Shown: positions 8,026-16,946 of the stretch, in pieces | How positions within the stretch are numbered: position 1 is the first letter of the stretch | Layout: each line of letters starts with the position of its first letter | From: Gemmatimonadota bacterium | Lineage (GTDB): Bacteria > Gemmatimonadota > Gemmatimonadetes > Gemmatimonadales > GWC2-71-9 | Length of the DNA stretch: 32,957 bases | Assembly: GCA_003223395.1 (NCBI GenBank) | Contig: QHUZ01000037.1 | Location: 1-32,957 of the forward strand | Reading direction: 5' to 3' | Program-made: the position numbers and the translations under genes | Notes under the pieces: model-generated | Database searches by the model: none | What the model was told of the DNA's origin: nothing | The model's input: only the letters and a program-made list of their open reading frames with translations

Positions 8026-9471
8026 TTAGAGACCCTGCGCCCAGCGCGCCACCTCTGCGTCGATTTGGTCCAGCAGCGAGCCGCCGTAGCGCGCCAGGAA
8101 CGAGGCGACAGTCAACACGCGCTCCTGTGGCTTGCCGTCCGGCATCAGCGCCGCCCGCGCGCGCGTGAGCTGGCTCACCAACGTGCCCTGCGTGCGCTTC
8201 AGACTGGCGATGAGCTTTTTCTCGATCTCATTGGTGCCGGCCAGCGCCGCGTTGCGCGCCGACTGGACGGTGCGCTCCAGCGTGGGATCGAGCTGCTGGA
8301 CCTCGCCGCTGATTCTGGCGAAGCGCGCTTCCACGTCGGCCCGCAACGCCTTGAGCGATTCGGCGAGGGCGGGCGGCAGCTCACCTTTCGCAATCTGGGT
8401 CTCGAGTGCGCCGGGCGGGCCCGCGAAGTGGACAGGTGTGAGCCCGTGCTTGGTCAGCACCTTGTCGACGCGCGCCTCGATGATGACGCCAGACCAGCGC
8501 GGGACGTGAGCCTGCGGCGCGACGCCCAGACTCGCAAACAGCGGGGCGGCCTCGGGGAGGTACTCCATCTCTCCCGGACCACCGACGTACGCGAGTGTGG
8601 GGAATAGCGCCGCTTCGATCACCGGCCGCAACAGGACGTTGGGTGAGAGCCGCTCGGGCGTCTCGGCAGCGATTTTTTCCAAGCCGTATCGATTGAATCC
8701 CTCGCTGCTGCGGCGCGTCACGTAGAGGGGCCCGCCGTTCCGATCCCGACCACCGTCCTTAACCAGCCGGTCGCGCCCGAGCTCCCCTTCGACCATCACG
8801 GGCGTCAATCCATCCGGCAGCGTCACGTCCAGCGCTTTCAGAATCCACGGGGCGGCCGCCCGCTTGGCACTGCGGTCGTACGCGCGAAAGACGGCGAGAC
8901 CGCGCCCACCGAGCAGCTGGTTCAATGCTTCGGCCCCGGCGTCCGCCAGGTTAGCCTCGGGGCGATAGTGGGTCTCGAGCCAATGCTTCACCTCGGGCTT
9001 GCACTCGGAATCGGGGAGCGCGGCATCGAGCGCGGCGAGCGCGGCGCGGATCTCGAGACCGAGCAGCTCGCGAAACAGCGGCAGTTGGGGCGCTTCGTGC
9101 GGCCGCTCGCGCAGCACGATCTTGACCAGCTCGCCGTCGCGACCCAGCACCGCGGCGTGGTTCGCCTCGGCGAAGTCGTGATCGTCGCCGGCGACCCAAA
9201 AGACCGGCACGACCGGCACACCGCGTTCCCGCTCGATCCGCTGCGCGAGCGCGACGGCCGACAAGGCCTTGTAGATCGTGTAGAGGGGTCCGGTAAACAG
9301 CCCGGGCTGCTGCCCGGTCGTGATGGCCAGCACCTCCCCAGCGGCGAGGCGATCGCGGCCTGGCCCTGGTAGGACGGAGGCGAGCACGTCCGGATGCACG
9401 CGGCGCGGCATGCCGGCGGGGAGCTTGCCCGCCGGCATCGGAAGGGGCGTCGAGAGGATGCGCGAAATCAT
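8026..9471 (-). CDS. bshC: Bacillithiol biosynthesis cysteine-adding enzyme BshC
   Basis: BshC is the putative ligase that adds cysteine to glucosaminyl-malate in the last step of bacillithiol synthesis, in the cytosol. The 481-residue product has family signatures: AITTGQQPGLFTGPLYTIYKALSAV near residue 50, VPVFWVAGDDHDFAEAN near residue 87, and PNVLLRPV followed by LPTLAYVGGPGEMEY around residue 285. The C-terminus has the coiled-coil segment typical of BshC. It is somewhat shorter than the Bacillus enzyme (about 540 residues). The ATG at 9471 overlaps the upstream methyltransferase stop (ATGA), linking the two. bshA and bshB, needed for the first two steps, are not in the window. Confidence 0.93.
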   Translation of the reverse strand: MISRILSTPLPMPAGKLPAGMPRRVHPDVLASVLPGPGRDRLAAGEVLAITTGQQPGLFTGPLYTIYKALSAVALAQRIERERGVPVVPVFWVAGDDHDFAEANHAAVLGRDGELVKIVLRERPHEAPQLPLFRELLGLEIRAALAALDAALPDSECKPEVKHWLETHYRPEANLADAGAEALNQLLGGRGLAVFRAYDRSAKRAAAPWILKALDVTLPDGLTPVMVEGELGRDRLVKDGGRDRNGGPLYVTRRSSEGFNRYGLEKIAAETPERLSPNVLLRPVIEAALFPTLAYVGGPGEMEYLPEAAPLFASLGVAPQAHVPRWSGVIIEARVDKVLTKHGLTPVHFAGPPGALETQIAKGELPPALAESLKALRADVEARFARISGEVQQLDPTLERTVQSARNAALAGTNEIEKKLIASLKRTQGTLVSQLTRARAALMPDGKPQERVLTVASFLARYGGSLLDQIDAEVARWAQGL

Positions 9472-10196
9472 GCGCGCGCGGGCCGCGTGGCCACCAGGAT
9501 CACGCGGGGGGCGTCATGCCCGGCGGCGGCGCCGTCGTAGTCTCCGAACCGCGCCACGACGCGGAGGCCGGCGTCGCTGAGCAATGCGGCCAGCTCGTCG
9601 GCGCCATACAGGCGCACGCGTTCCTCAAACCGCCGACCCTCATCCCGCAACTCGATCTCCTTGATAACGAAGCGGTCGGTGCCGTCGATGCGGCGGCGCA
9701 CCAGCACATCGCGGCCCTTGGCCTGCTCGATCACCTTGAGCGTGCGCCGGACGTGCTCTGCGTTGAGATAATCGAGCACGAAATGACCGCCCGGCGCGAG
9801 CGCCGCAGCCACCTCACTGACGACCCGGCGGTTCTCCTCTTCGTTCAGAAAGTAACCGAATGATGTGAACAGATTGACTGCCAACGTGAAACTGCCGGCG
9901 CGAAACGGCAGCGCCCGCATGTCCCCCCGCACCAGTGCCCCCCTCCCGCCACTCCGCTCGCGCGCACGCCGCAGCATGGCCCGCGACAGATCGAAGCCCA
10001 CCACCCGGCTGCTCCAGCGCGTGAGCTCCGCGGCGTGGCGTCCGGGGCCGCAGGCGAGATCGAGAATGCGATCGCGCGGCCCCCACGGGACGACACCGCG
10101 GATCAGCGCGACGGCGCGGCGCGCGTCCTCATCGTCGCGATGTGGATAGAGGGCATGATATTCCTCGCCGAACCATTGCTCGAACCACTCGGTCAT
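9468..10196 (-). CDS. Class I SAM-dependent methyltransferase; candidate bacillithiol N-methyltransferase
   Basis: A 242-residue soluble methyltransferase with a Rossmann fold. SAM-binding motif I is ILDLACGPGRHAAEL (about residues 43-57), the acidic residue ending strand 2 is in VVGFDLS, motif II/III includes GDMRALPF, and the post-motif stretch is LAPGGHFVLDYLN. The ATG at 10196 overlaps the AMMECR1 stop (ATGA), and its own stop overlaps the bshC start, so it is translationally coupled to bshC. From family knowledge, a SAM methyltransferase called NmbA makes N-methyl-bacillithiol in Chlorobiaceae. The position here makes the same role plausible, but substrate cannot be read from the sequence. 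An unrelated small-molecule methyltransferase is the alternative. Confidence 0.85.
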   Translation of the reverse strand: MTEWFEQWFGEEYHALYPHRDDEDARRAVALIRGVVPWGPRDRILDLACGPGRHAAELTRWSSRVVGFDLSRAMLRRARERSGGRGALVRGDMRALPFRAGSFTLAVNLFTSFGYFLNEEENRRVVSEVAAALAPGGHFVLDYLNAEHVRRTLKVIEQAKGRDVLVRRRIDGTDRFVIKEIELRDEGRRFEERVRLYGADELAALLSDAGLRVVARFGDYDGAAAGHDAPRVILVATRPARA

Positions 10197-10759
10197 TCGA
10201 CGAAGACGTCCGCTGTGAACGTGAAGACGCGGGTGGCCGGTTCCCGCCAGCTGCCCGGTGCCAGTCCCGCCTTGTGACACACGGCGTTGAGGAACGCCTC
10301 GGGCCCAAATCCATGCTCGACCGCCACCTGCGGCAACAGCACTGCCTGCGCACGCCCCCGGCGCACCAGCAGGCCGTCGCGCCCGATCACCAGGCGCGGG
10401 AGGAGCGCTGTCTCAACCAGCACCGGCTCATTCAGGACGGAGATCTCGATCCGGAGCGCGGGCAGCTCGTCGAGCTGCACCGCTGGGAAGCGGGGATCGG
10501 AACGGGCCGCGGACACGGCGATCTGCCGGATCACTTCGCCGAGCGGCCGATCGCCGGATACGTGGCCGATGCAGCCCCGCAAATCGTGTCCATCCTGTTC
10601 CTCGAGCGTCACGAAGGCGCCGCGGCGCAGCCGGGCACCCGGCACATCAGGCAGCTGCGGCGGCGGGCAACCTGCCAGCGCGGCTTCGATGGCGCCACGC
10701 GCCAACCCGAGCAGTGCCGTGCGGTCGGCCGGGGTGAGGCCAGTCTCAGGATCCGCGAT
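10193..10759 (-). CDS. AMMECR1-domain protein (start codon atypical)
   Basis: A 188-residue AMMECR1-family protein. Visible family features are LLGLARGAIEAALAG near the start, GAFVTLEEQDGHDLRGCIGHV (the conserved RGCIG core), VSAARSDPRFPAVQLDEL, and EISVLNEP. The molecular function of the family is unresolved; in archaea and some bacteria it travels with Memo and a radical-SAM protein, neither of which is here. The only in-frame ATG upstream (10906) would add about 49 Cys/Ser/Arg-rich residues that are plainly rlmH read in the wrong frame. No GTG or TTG occurs between that ATG and an internal TTG at 10705, which would cut into the first helix. The ATC at 10759 follows AGGAG (10773-10769) by nine bases, so I set the start there with reserve. 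It overlaps rlmH by 14 bases. Confidence 0.85.
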   Translation of the reverse strand: MADPETGLTPADRTALLGLARGAIEAALAGCPPPQLPDVPGARLRRGAFVTLEEQDGHDLRGCIGHVSGDRPLGEVIRQIAVSAARSDPRFPAVQLDELPALRIEISVLNEPVLVETALLPRLVIGRDGLLVRRGRAQAVLLPQVAVEHGFGPEAFLNAVCHKAGLAPGSWREPATRVFTFTADVFVE

Positions 10760-11170
10760 GGTATGGCTCTCCTCGCCGGATCGTGTGTGCGCGGTACAAC
10801 TGCTCGTACACGACGACCCGCGCCACCTCGTGGGGGAGCGTGAGCCGCGACAGACTCCACAGCCGCTCGGCCTTGCGGAGCACTTCGTCGGGCAGCGTGT
10901 CGGCACCGCCGATCGCGAAGGTGATGTCCCGTCCCTCCATCTCCCACCGGCCCGTCCACTCGGCGAGCTGCCCCGACGTCCATTCCTCCCCGCGCCGCGT
11001 CAACGCGACGAGGCGCGTGCCTTCGGGCACCGCCCCGAGGACCCGCGCCTCTTCCTTCACTTCCCGCTCTTCCACCGTGGTGTAGTGTCGCAGCCGGTCG
11101 ATGTATTCGTCACACGCGGCACGGAGCGCCGGGTTCTTCATGCGCCCCACGGCGACCAGGCGATACCGCA

Positions 11171-11171
<1 letters not shown>
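10746..11171 (-). CDS. rlmH: 23S rRNA pseudouridine-1915 N3-methyltransferase RlmH
   Basis: RlmH is a SPOUT-class methyltransferase that modifies pseudouridine 1915 in helix 69 of 23S rRNA on assembled ribosomes. The 141-residue protein has the expected length and ends with the trefoil-knot signature: FAIGGADTLPDEVLRKAERLWSLS followed by TLPHEVARVVVYEQLYRA and the terminal GEPYHR. The N-terminus MRYRLVAVGRMKN is typical too. The ATG at 11171 shares one base with the gdhA stop (TGATG). The downstream AMMECR1 gene starts within its last codons. Confidence 0.95.
10769..10773 (-). promoter_or_regulatory. Shine-Dalgarno before an apparent ATC start
   Basis: The minus strand reads GAGGAGAG at 10774-10767, with the AGGAG core at 10773-10769, nine bases before ATC (10759-10757) at the point where AMMECR1 homology begins. 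It is within rlmH. Confidence 0.5.
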
Positions 11172-12456
<1,285 letters not shown>

Positions 12457-12460
<4 letters not shown>

Positions 12461-13488
12461 ACGACCCTTTGCAGTATCCCTTCCAGGACGCGAACGACCG
12501 CGTCACCGTTGAATTCCCAGCGCAAGGCGAGCTGCGCGACGAGCGGTTCCGGCGCATCCGCCGGCCACCGGCTCCGCAGCTTCACCGCGTCCTTCTCGGT
12601 GACTACAACATAATCGGCGTCTTTCGCGGCCCGCGCGAGCCGGGCGACGTCGCCGGGTGGATAGGCGTGATGGTCTTGATACGCCGTGAGTTGCACGCTG
12701 GCGCCAAAGTCGCGGACCTGCGCGGCGAAGCTGACGGGATCGGCGATCCCCGCGGCGACGATCACGCGTTTCTTCGCCAGCGCCGCCAGCTCGACCCGAC
12801 GGCCCGACTTGAGACCCGCCAGTCCGTCGAGCGCGAGATGCACGCCCGCCACGACGGCCCGTGGCCACCGCGCCGCCAGGCGTCCTGCGAGCGCGCGGGA
12901 CTCGGCGACCGCCGCGCGGCGCCGCGTCACGACGATGACGTCCGCGCGGCCGAGGGCGCTCCAGTCCTCGCGCCAGGGACCGGCCGGCAGCGGCCAGGCC
13001 ACGTGGCGGGGCGGCGAGCTCTCCGTACTGACGACGGCGATGTTGACGTCCCGGGCGACATTGAGGCGCTGATACGCGTCGTCGAGCACCAGCACCCGCG
13101 CCCCCTGCGCGCGCGCCTTCGCGGCACCGGCCAGGCGGTCGGGATTGGGCACGACGACAGCACCCGGAACCAACCGCTGATGCACGGCCTGTTCATCGCC
13201 CCGATAGCCCCGCAGCAGGACGCCCGGTTTGACACCGCGGCGCGCGAAGAACGCCGCGATCCACGCTGCCAGCGGCGTCTTCCCCGCTCCGCCGACCGCG
13301 AGGTTGCCGACGGCGATGGCCGGCACCGGCAATGGACGTTGCCGCAGCCAGCCTCGGGAGTACGCGCCCGCTCGGGCGCTCATGATCGTGCGATACAGGA
13401 ACGCGACGGGCAGCAGCACACCGCGCGCCGCGCGCGCGGGCGCGGCGCCGCTCCACCACAGCCACTGGGCGATGCGCTGGGCGCTCAC
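12457..13488 (-). CDS. lpxK: Tetraacyldisaccharide 4'-kinase LpxK
   Basis: LpxK phosphorylates the 4' position of the tetra-acylated lipid A disaccharide at the inner face of the inner membrane, giving lipid IVA. The 343-residue protein has an N-terminal hydrophobic/amphipathic segment, then the Walker A motif in AVGNLAVGGAGKTPLAAWI (about residues 59-77), the RGYRG element, and a Walker B-type LVLDDAYQRLNVARDV. The last matches the family DDGxQH region with DDAYQ. The C-terminal region has the TAYQDHHAYPPGDV motif seen in family members. The GTG at 13488 overlaps the preceding stop (GTGA). Confidence 0.94.
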
Positions 13489-14093
13489 GACGTTCCGTTG
13501 ACTTCGTGCAGGCTGCGCGTCACGGCGTCAATTCCGGCGCGCAGGCCTTCTTTCTTCGGACCGATCTGGATCGGCGCGCTATAGCGCACATCGATCGCGG
13601 CGAACGGTTTGGGAATGCACATACGATCCCAGGATTGCGTATACCACGCTGATGAGGCTCGAGCCCCAGCCGCCACGATCGGCACGCCGGCATGTTGCGC
13701 GGCGGCCACCGCGCCCGGTTGCACGCGCTCCCGCGGACCCTGCGGCCCGTCCGGCGTGATCGCGACGATCGCGCCCGCTTGCAGGGCGCGGACGATACCC
13801 AGCAGTCCGACCTCACCGCCGCGCTGCGTGGAGCCACGCACCGACTTGTAGCCCCATCCGTCCGCGAGATCGGCCAGGTACTCGCCGTCGCGGTGCCGGC
13901 TGATGAGCAACACCAGCCCTTCGCCCTTGTGCAGCGCGAGCAACGGGAGGATCCGCGAATGCCAGAGCACGAAGATGAATGGCGGCTTCCAGGGCTGCCC
14001 GCCGCTCTCGCGAAAGCGCCACGTCGCCGCGAGCGTCTTGATCGCGGGCGGCCCCACCGCCTTCGCGATCGGCTCCGCCCACCCCAGCTTCAT
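13485..14093 (-). CDS. DUF374 lysophospholipid acyltransferase-like protein
   Basis: A 202-residue member of the DUF374 branch of the lysophospholipid acyltransferase superfamily. Family-like elements are FVLWHSRILPLLALH (catalytic-type histidine at about residue 45; the usual acidic residue of the HX4D motif is not in register), LISRHRDGEYLADLADGWGY, VRGSTQRGG, and AITPDGPQGPRERVQPG. The position between lpxB and lpxK, with ATGA and GTGA overlaps, argues for a lipid A role. As I recall, the LpxJ secondary acyltransferases of epsilonproteobacteria come from this family and are unrelated to LpxL/LpxM. Transfer of a secondary acyl chain to lipid A is therefore the leading guess, with phospholipid acylation the alternative. 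The frame is open further upstream, but that part is lpxB out of frame. Confidence 0.87.
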   Translation of the reverse strand: MKLGWAEPIAKAVGPPAIKTLAATWRFRESGGQPWKPPFIFVLWHSRILPLLALHKGEGLVLLISRHRDGEYLADLADGWGYKSVRGSTQRGGEVGLLGIVRALQAGAIVAITPDGPQGPRERVQPGAVAAAQHAGVPIVAAGARASSAWYTQSWDRMCIPKPFAAIDVRYSAPIQIGPKKEGLRAGIDAVTRSLHEVNGTS

Positions 14094-15199
14094 CGAATCA
14101 GGCCCGCCGCCAGCTCGGCGACGCGATCGGCCGCGCCCGGCGCGCCCAGACGATCGCGCACGAGCTGCAACCCTTCGCGCTGGCGCCGCGTCACGGGGTT
14201 CGCCGCGTCGAGCAACGGGAGTACGCCGTCGGCTAGCGTCTCCGCCCTGGCCCGGCTCTGGAGGAATTCGGGCGCCACTTCGTAGCCCGCCACGAGGTTG
14301 ACGAGACCGACCCACGGGACCTGGACCAGACGGAACGCGATGAACGACGAGATCGGGTGCACGCGGTAGGTGATCACCATCGGGAGGTCGGCGATCGCCG
14401 CCTCCAGCGTCGTTGTCCCGGACTTGCAGATCCCGGCGTCCGCCGCCGCGAACACCAGCAGCGGATCGCCGAGGTGCACCGTGATGGTGCCGGGGTCGGG
14501 ATACTCCGCCCCTGCTGTCCCGGCGACGATGATTTGCAGGTCGGGCCGCACCGCAGCGACGCGCGCCGCGGCCGCGCGGAACATGGTCCAGTGCCGCTTC
14601 ACCTCCTGCTCCCGGCTCCCCGGAAACAGGCCGAGCGTCTGCCGGCCAGGATCGAGCCCGAGCATCCGCCGCGCTTCCGCCCGCGGTGGCGGCGGCGGCC
14701 GGTCCTTCAGGGGATGCCCGACGAACGTGGCGGCGACGCCGCGCTCGCGGAAGAATTTCTCCTCGAACGGCAGGATGACGGCCAGCTGATTCACCGGCGC
14801 GAGCTTGCGCACGCGCTTGGGCCCCCACGCCCACATCTGCGGTGCGATGTAGTACAGCACGGGAATGCCGGCGGCGGCAGCGGCCGCGGCGGCACGGAGG
14901 TGATAGCCCGGGTAGTCGACGAGGATCACCAGATCGTAGCGCCGTGCCGCGAAGGACTGCTTGATCCGATTCAGCAGGCGGTAGTGCGCAGGGATCTTCG
15001 CGAGAGCCTCGACGAACCCGACCACGGAGTACGATTCCATCCGGTCCAGCACGTGGACACCCGCGCGCTCGAGCAACGGCCCGCCGAGGGCCTCCAGCTC
15101 GACTCCGGGAAGCCGGCGGCGCAATGCGGTCGCGACCGCGGCGGCATGCGCGTCCGCAGATGGCTCCCCTGCCGAGATGTAGATCCGGGGGGGGGTCAC
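14090..15199 (-). CDS. lpxB: Lipid-A-disaccharide synthase LpxB
   Basis: LpxB (glycosyltransferase family 19) condenses UDP-2,3-diacylglucosamine with lipid X to form the lipid A disaccharide at the inner membrane. The 369-residue protein has the N-terminal SAGEPSADAHA motif, ALGGPLLERAGV, SVVGFVEALAKIP, LVILVDYPGYHLR, YYIAPQMWAWGPKRVRKL, FVGHPLKD and LGLFPGSREQEVKRH, all diagnostic. An alanine run at about residues 102-110 reflects a GCx-rich stretch. The start is GTG at 15199, overlapping the oxidoreductase stop (GTGA). Codons 2-5 contain a run of nine C. Confidence 0.96.
   Translation of the reverse strand: MTPPRIYISAGEPSADAHAAAVATALRRRLPGVELEALGGPLLERAGVHVLDRMESYSVVGFVEALAKIPAHYRLLNRIKQSFAARRYDLVILVDYPGYHLRAAAAAAAAGIPVLYYIAPQMWAWGPKRVRKLAPVNQLAVILPFEEKFFRERGVAATFVGHPLKDRPPPPPRAEARRMLGLDPGRQTLGLFPGSREQEVKRHWTMFRAAAARVAAVRPDLQIIVAGTAGAEYPDPGTITVHLGDPLLVFAAADAGICKSGTTTLEAAIADLPMVITYRVHPISSFIAFRLVQVPWVGLVNLVAGYEVAPEFLQSRARAETLADGVLPLLDAANPVTRRQREGLQLVRDRLGAPGAADRVAELAAGLIR
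15187..15195. repeat. Homopolymer of nine G/C at the lpxB start
   Basis: Nine consecutive G on the plus strand (C on the coding strand) span codons 2-5 of lpxB. It is the longest single-base run I noticed in the window. Confidence 0.75.
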
Positions 15200-16182
15200 G
15201 GCCGCGCCGCGGCGAGCGGCGAGGCATTTATGGCGTCGGCGACGCGATAGGCGAGGGTCAGGGCGTGCAGCCCGGCGGCGCCGGTGACCACGACGTCGCC
15301 GTCACCGCGCACCGCGCGCAGGAAGCTCTCGAGCTCGAGTTTGAGCGGCTCCGCTTCGGGCGCCTCGAGCTTCACGTGCTCCACGATCTGTTCGATCTTA
15401 TTCGCGCCGAAGTCCTGCCAGCCCGATTTCAGCTTGTAGAAATCGCCGTTGCCCTGCGCGAGATCGAGCGAGAAGTACCCCGTCGGCTGGAAGATGCGCA
15501 GCTTGCGGGTGCGCTCCCGCGACACCCGGCTCGCGGTGATGACCGCGACGGCGCCGTTGGCGAACTCGACACGCGCGTTCGCGATGTCCACGTGCGGCGT
15601 GAGGATCGGCACGCCCGTCGCCCGCACCTCGCCGACCTCCGACCGCACGAGCTCCAGAATGAGATCGAGATCGTGAATCATGAGGTCGAGGATGACCGCG
15701 ACGTCGGTGCCGCGCGGTTGGAACGGCGCCAGGCGCTCGGTCTGCAGGAAACGCGGCTCCTCCAGATATGGTGTCGCGGCGCGCACCGCTCGATTGAATC
15801 GCTCGACGTGGCCTACCTGGAGGCACAGGCCGCGCTCCCGGGCTATCTGCACGAGCTGCTCGGCACCGGCCAGCGTGTCGGCCAGCGGCTTCTCGATCAG
15901 CGCGTGGAGATCGCGCTCGAGCACCGCCAACCCCACCTCCACGTGCGCAGGGGTCGGGACGACCACGGTGACCGCCTCGACGCGGTCCAGCAGCGCCGCG
16001 AGTGAGGGAAAGGCCGTGGTCTCGAGCTCTTTGGAGACCTGCGCCGAGCGCGGGGCATTGTGGTCGTAGAAGCCTACGAGATCTGCGCCGTCGATCTTCT
16101 TGAGGAGTCGGATGTGGTGGAACCCGAGCGCGCCGGCCCCGACCACACCCACGCGCACCGGCCGGAGCGCCGCACGTGTCAC
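15196..16182 (-). CDS. Gfo/Idh/MocA oxidoreductase, GnnA-like
   Basis: A 328-residue NAD(P)-dependent sugar oxidoreductase. The Rossmann start is VGVVGAGALGFHHIRLL (residues 10-26), the family lysine is in HALIEKPLADT, the substrate-domain start is VGHVERFNRAV, and the conserved histidine lies in DLMIHDLDLILEL. GnnA, of this family, oxidises UDP-GlcNAc at C3 so that GnnB can aminate it, giving a lipid A backbone with amide-linked acyl chains at C3. The gene sits between lpxA and lpxB with GTGA overlaps on both sides, the best hint for a GnnA-type role. No aminotransferase partner is visible. The alternative is another sugar dehydrogenase acting on a nucleotide sugar. Confidence 0.85.
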   Translation of the reverse strand: MTRAALRPVRVGVVGAGALGFHHIRLLKKIDGADLVGFYDHNAPRSAQVSKELETTAFPSLAALLDRVEAVTVVVPTPAHVEVGLAVLERDLHALIEKPLADTLAGAEQLVQIARERGLCLQVGHVERFNRAVRAATPYLEEPRFLQTERLAPFQPRGTDVAVILDLMIHDLDLILELVRSEVGEVRATGVPILTPHVDIANARVEFANGAVAVITASRVSRERTRKLRIFQPTGYFSLDLAQGNGDFYKLKSGWQDFGANKIEQIVEHVKLEAPEAEPLKLELESFLRAVRGDGDVVVTGAAGLHALTLAYRVADAINASPLAAARP

Positions 16183-16946
16183 ACCATCACCCCGCGTTGC
16201 GACGCCTCGATGAAGCGCAAGAACGTCTCCACCTCCGGCACCTGGGGCAGCTCCGTGCGTGCCCGCGCGACGCCCTGGCTCACCGTGAGATCGGAGTTGA
16301 ACACCAGGCGGTAGGCGCGCTTCAGCGCGAGCTTCGTATCGGGGGCGAATCCCGCGCGTTGCAGCCCCACGGAATTGAGCCCGTAGAGATGCACGGGATT
16401 GCCCGCCGCCTTCGTGTAGGGCGGTACGTCCTGATTCACGCGCGAGCCGCCACCCACAAACGAATACGTGCCGATCCGGACGAACTGATGGATCGGCACG
16501 AGGCCGCTGATGATGGCGCGGTCATCCACGGTGACGTGTCCCGCCATCTGTACGGCGTTGGCGATGATCACATCGTTGCCGATAACGCAGTCATGCGCGA
16601 CGTGCACGTACGTCATGAGGAAGCAGCGCGCCCCCACGGTCGTCCTGCCGGTCGCGGTGCTGCCGCGGTTGATGGTGCAGTATTCCCGGATGATCGTGCC
16701 GCCGCCGATCTCGACCCATGTTTCCTCACCCTTGTATTTCAGGTCCTGCGGATCGTTGCCGATGATCGTGCCGTAGCCGATCTTCACGCCCTCCGCGACG
16801 CGCGTGTTGCGCTCGAGGACGGCGTGGGCGGCGACGCTGCAGCGCTCGGCCACGGTGACGCGCGGGCCAATCACGCAGTACGGCCCGACCGAGACGTCGG
16901 CGCCGAGCTCGGCGGTCGGATCGATGAGCGCCGTTCGGTGGATCAC
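16179..16946 (-). CDS. lpxA: UDP-N-acetylglucosamine O-acyltransferase LpxA
   Basis: LpxA transfers a 3-hydroxyacyl chain from ACP to position 3 of UDP-GlcNAc, the first step of lipid A synthesis. The 255-residue protein consists of left-handed beta-helix hexapeptide repeats from residue 1 to about 185, then a helical C-terminal domain. Catalytic-site features are VHVAHDCVIGN (catalytic histidine near residue 121), the GLVPIHQFVRIG stretch, and GNPVHLYGLNSVGLQRAGF at the end of the helix. The GTG at 16946 overlaps the lpxC-fabZ stop (GTGA). If the adjacent GnnA-like enzyme makes a 3-amino sugar, this LpxA might form an amide instead of an ester; sequence alone does not tell. Confidence 0.96.
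   Translation of the reverse strand: MIHRTALIDPTAELGADVSVGPYCVIGPRVTVAERCSVAAHAVLERNTRVAEGVKIGYGTIIGNDPQDLKYKGEETWVEIGGGTIIREYCTINRGSTATGRTTVGARCFLMTYVHVAHDCVIGNDVIIANAVQMAGHVTVDDRAIISGLVPIHQFVRIGTYSFVGGGSRVNQDVPPYTKAAGNPVHLYGLNSVGLQRAGFAPDTKLALKRAYRLVFNSDLTVSQGVARARTELPQVPEVETFLRFIEASQRGVMV

Noticed and set aside
10760-10906. ATG 10906 as the AMMECR1 start
   Set aside because: The added residues are Cys/Ser/Arg-rich and match the rlmH region shifted by one frame, and the overlap would be 161 bases.
14094-15227. Upstream extension of the DUF374 gene
   Set aside because: It is lpxB in a wrong frame; the overlap ATGA at 14090-14093 marks the real start.
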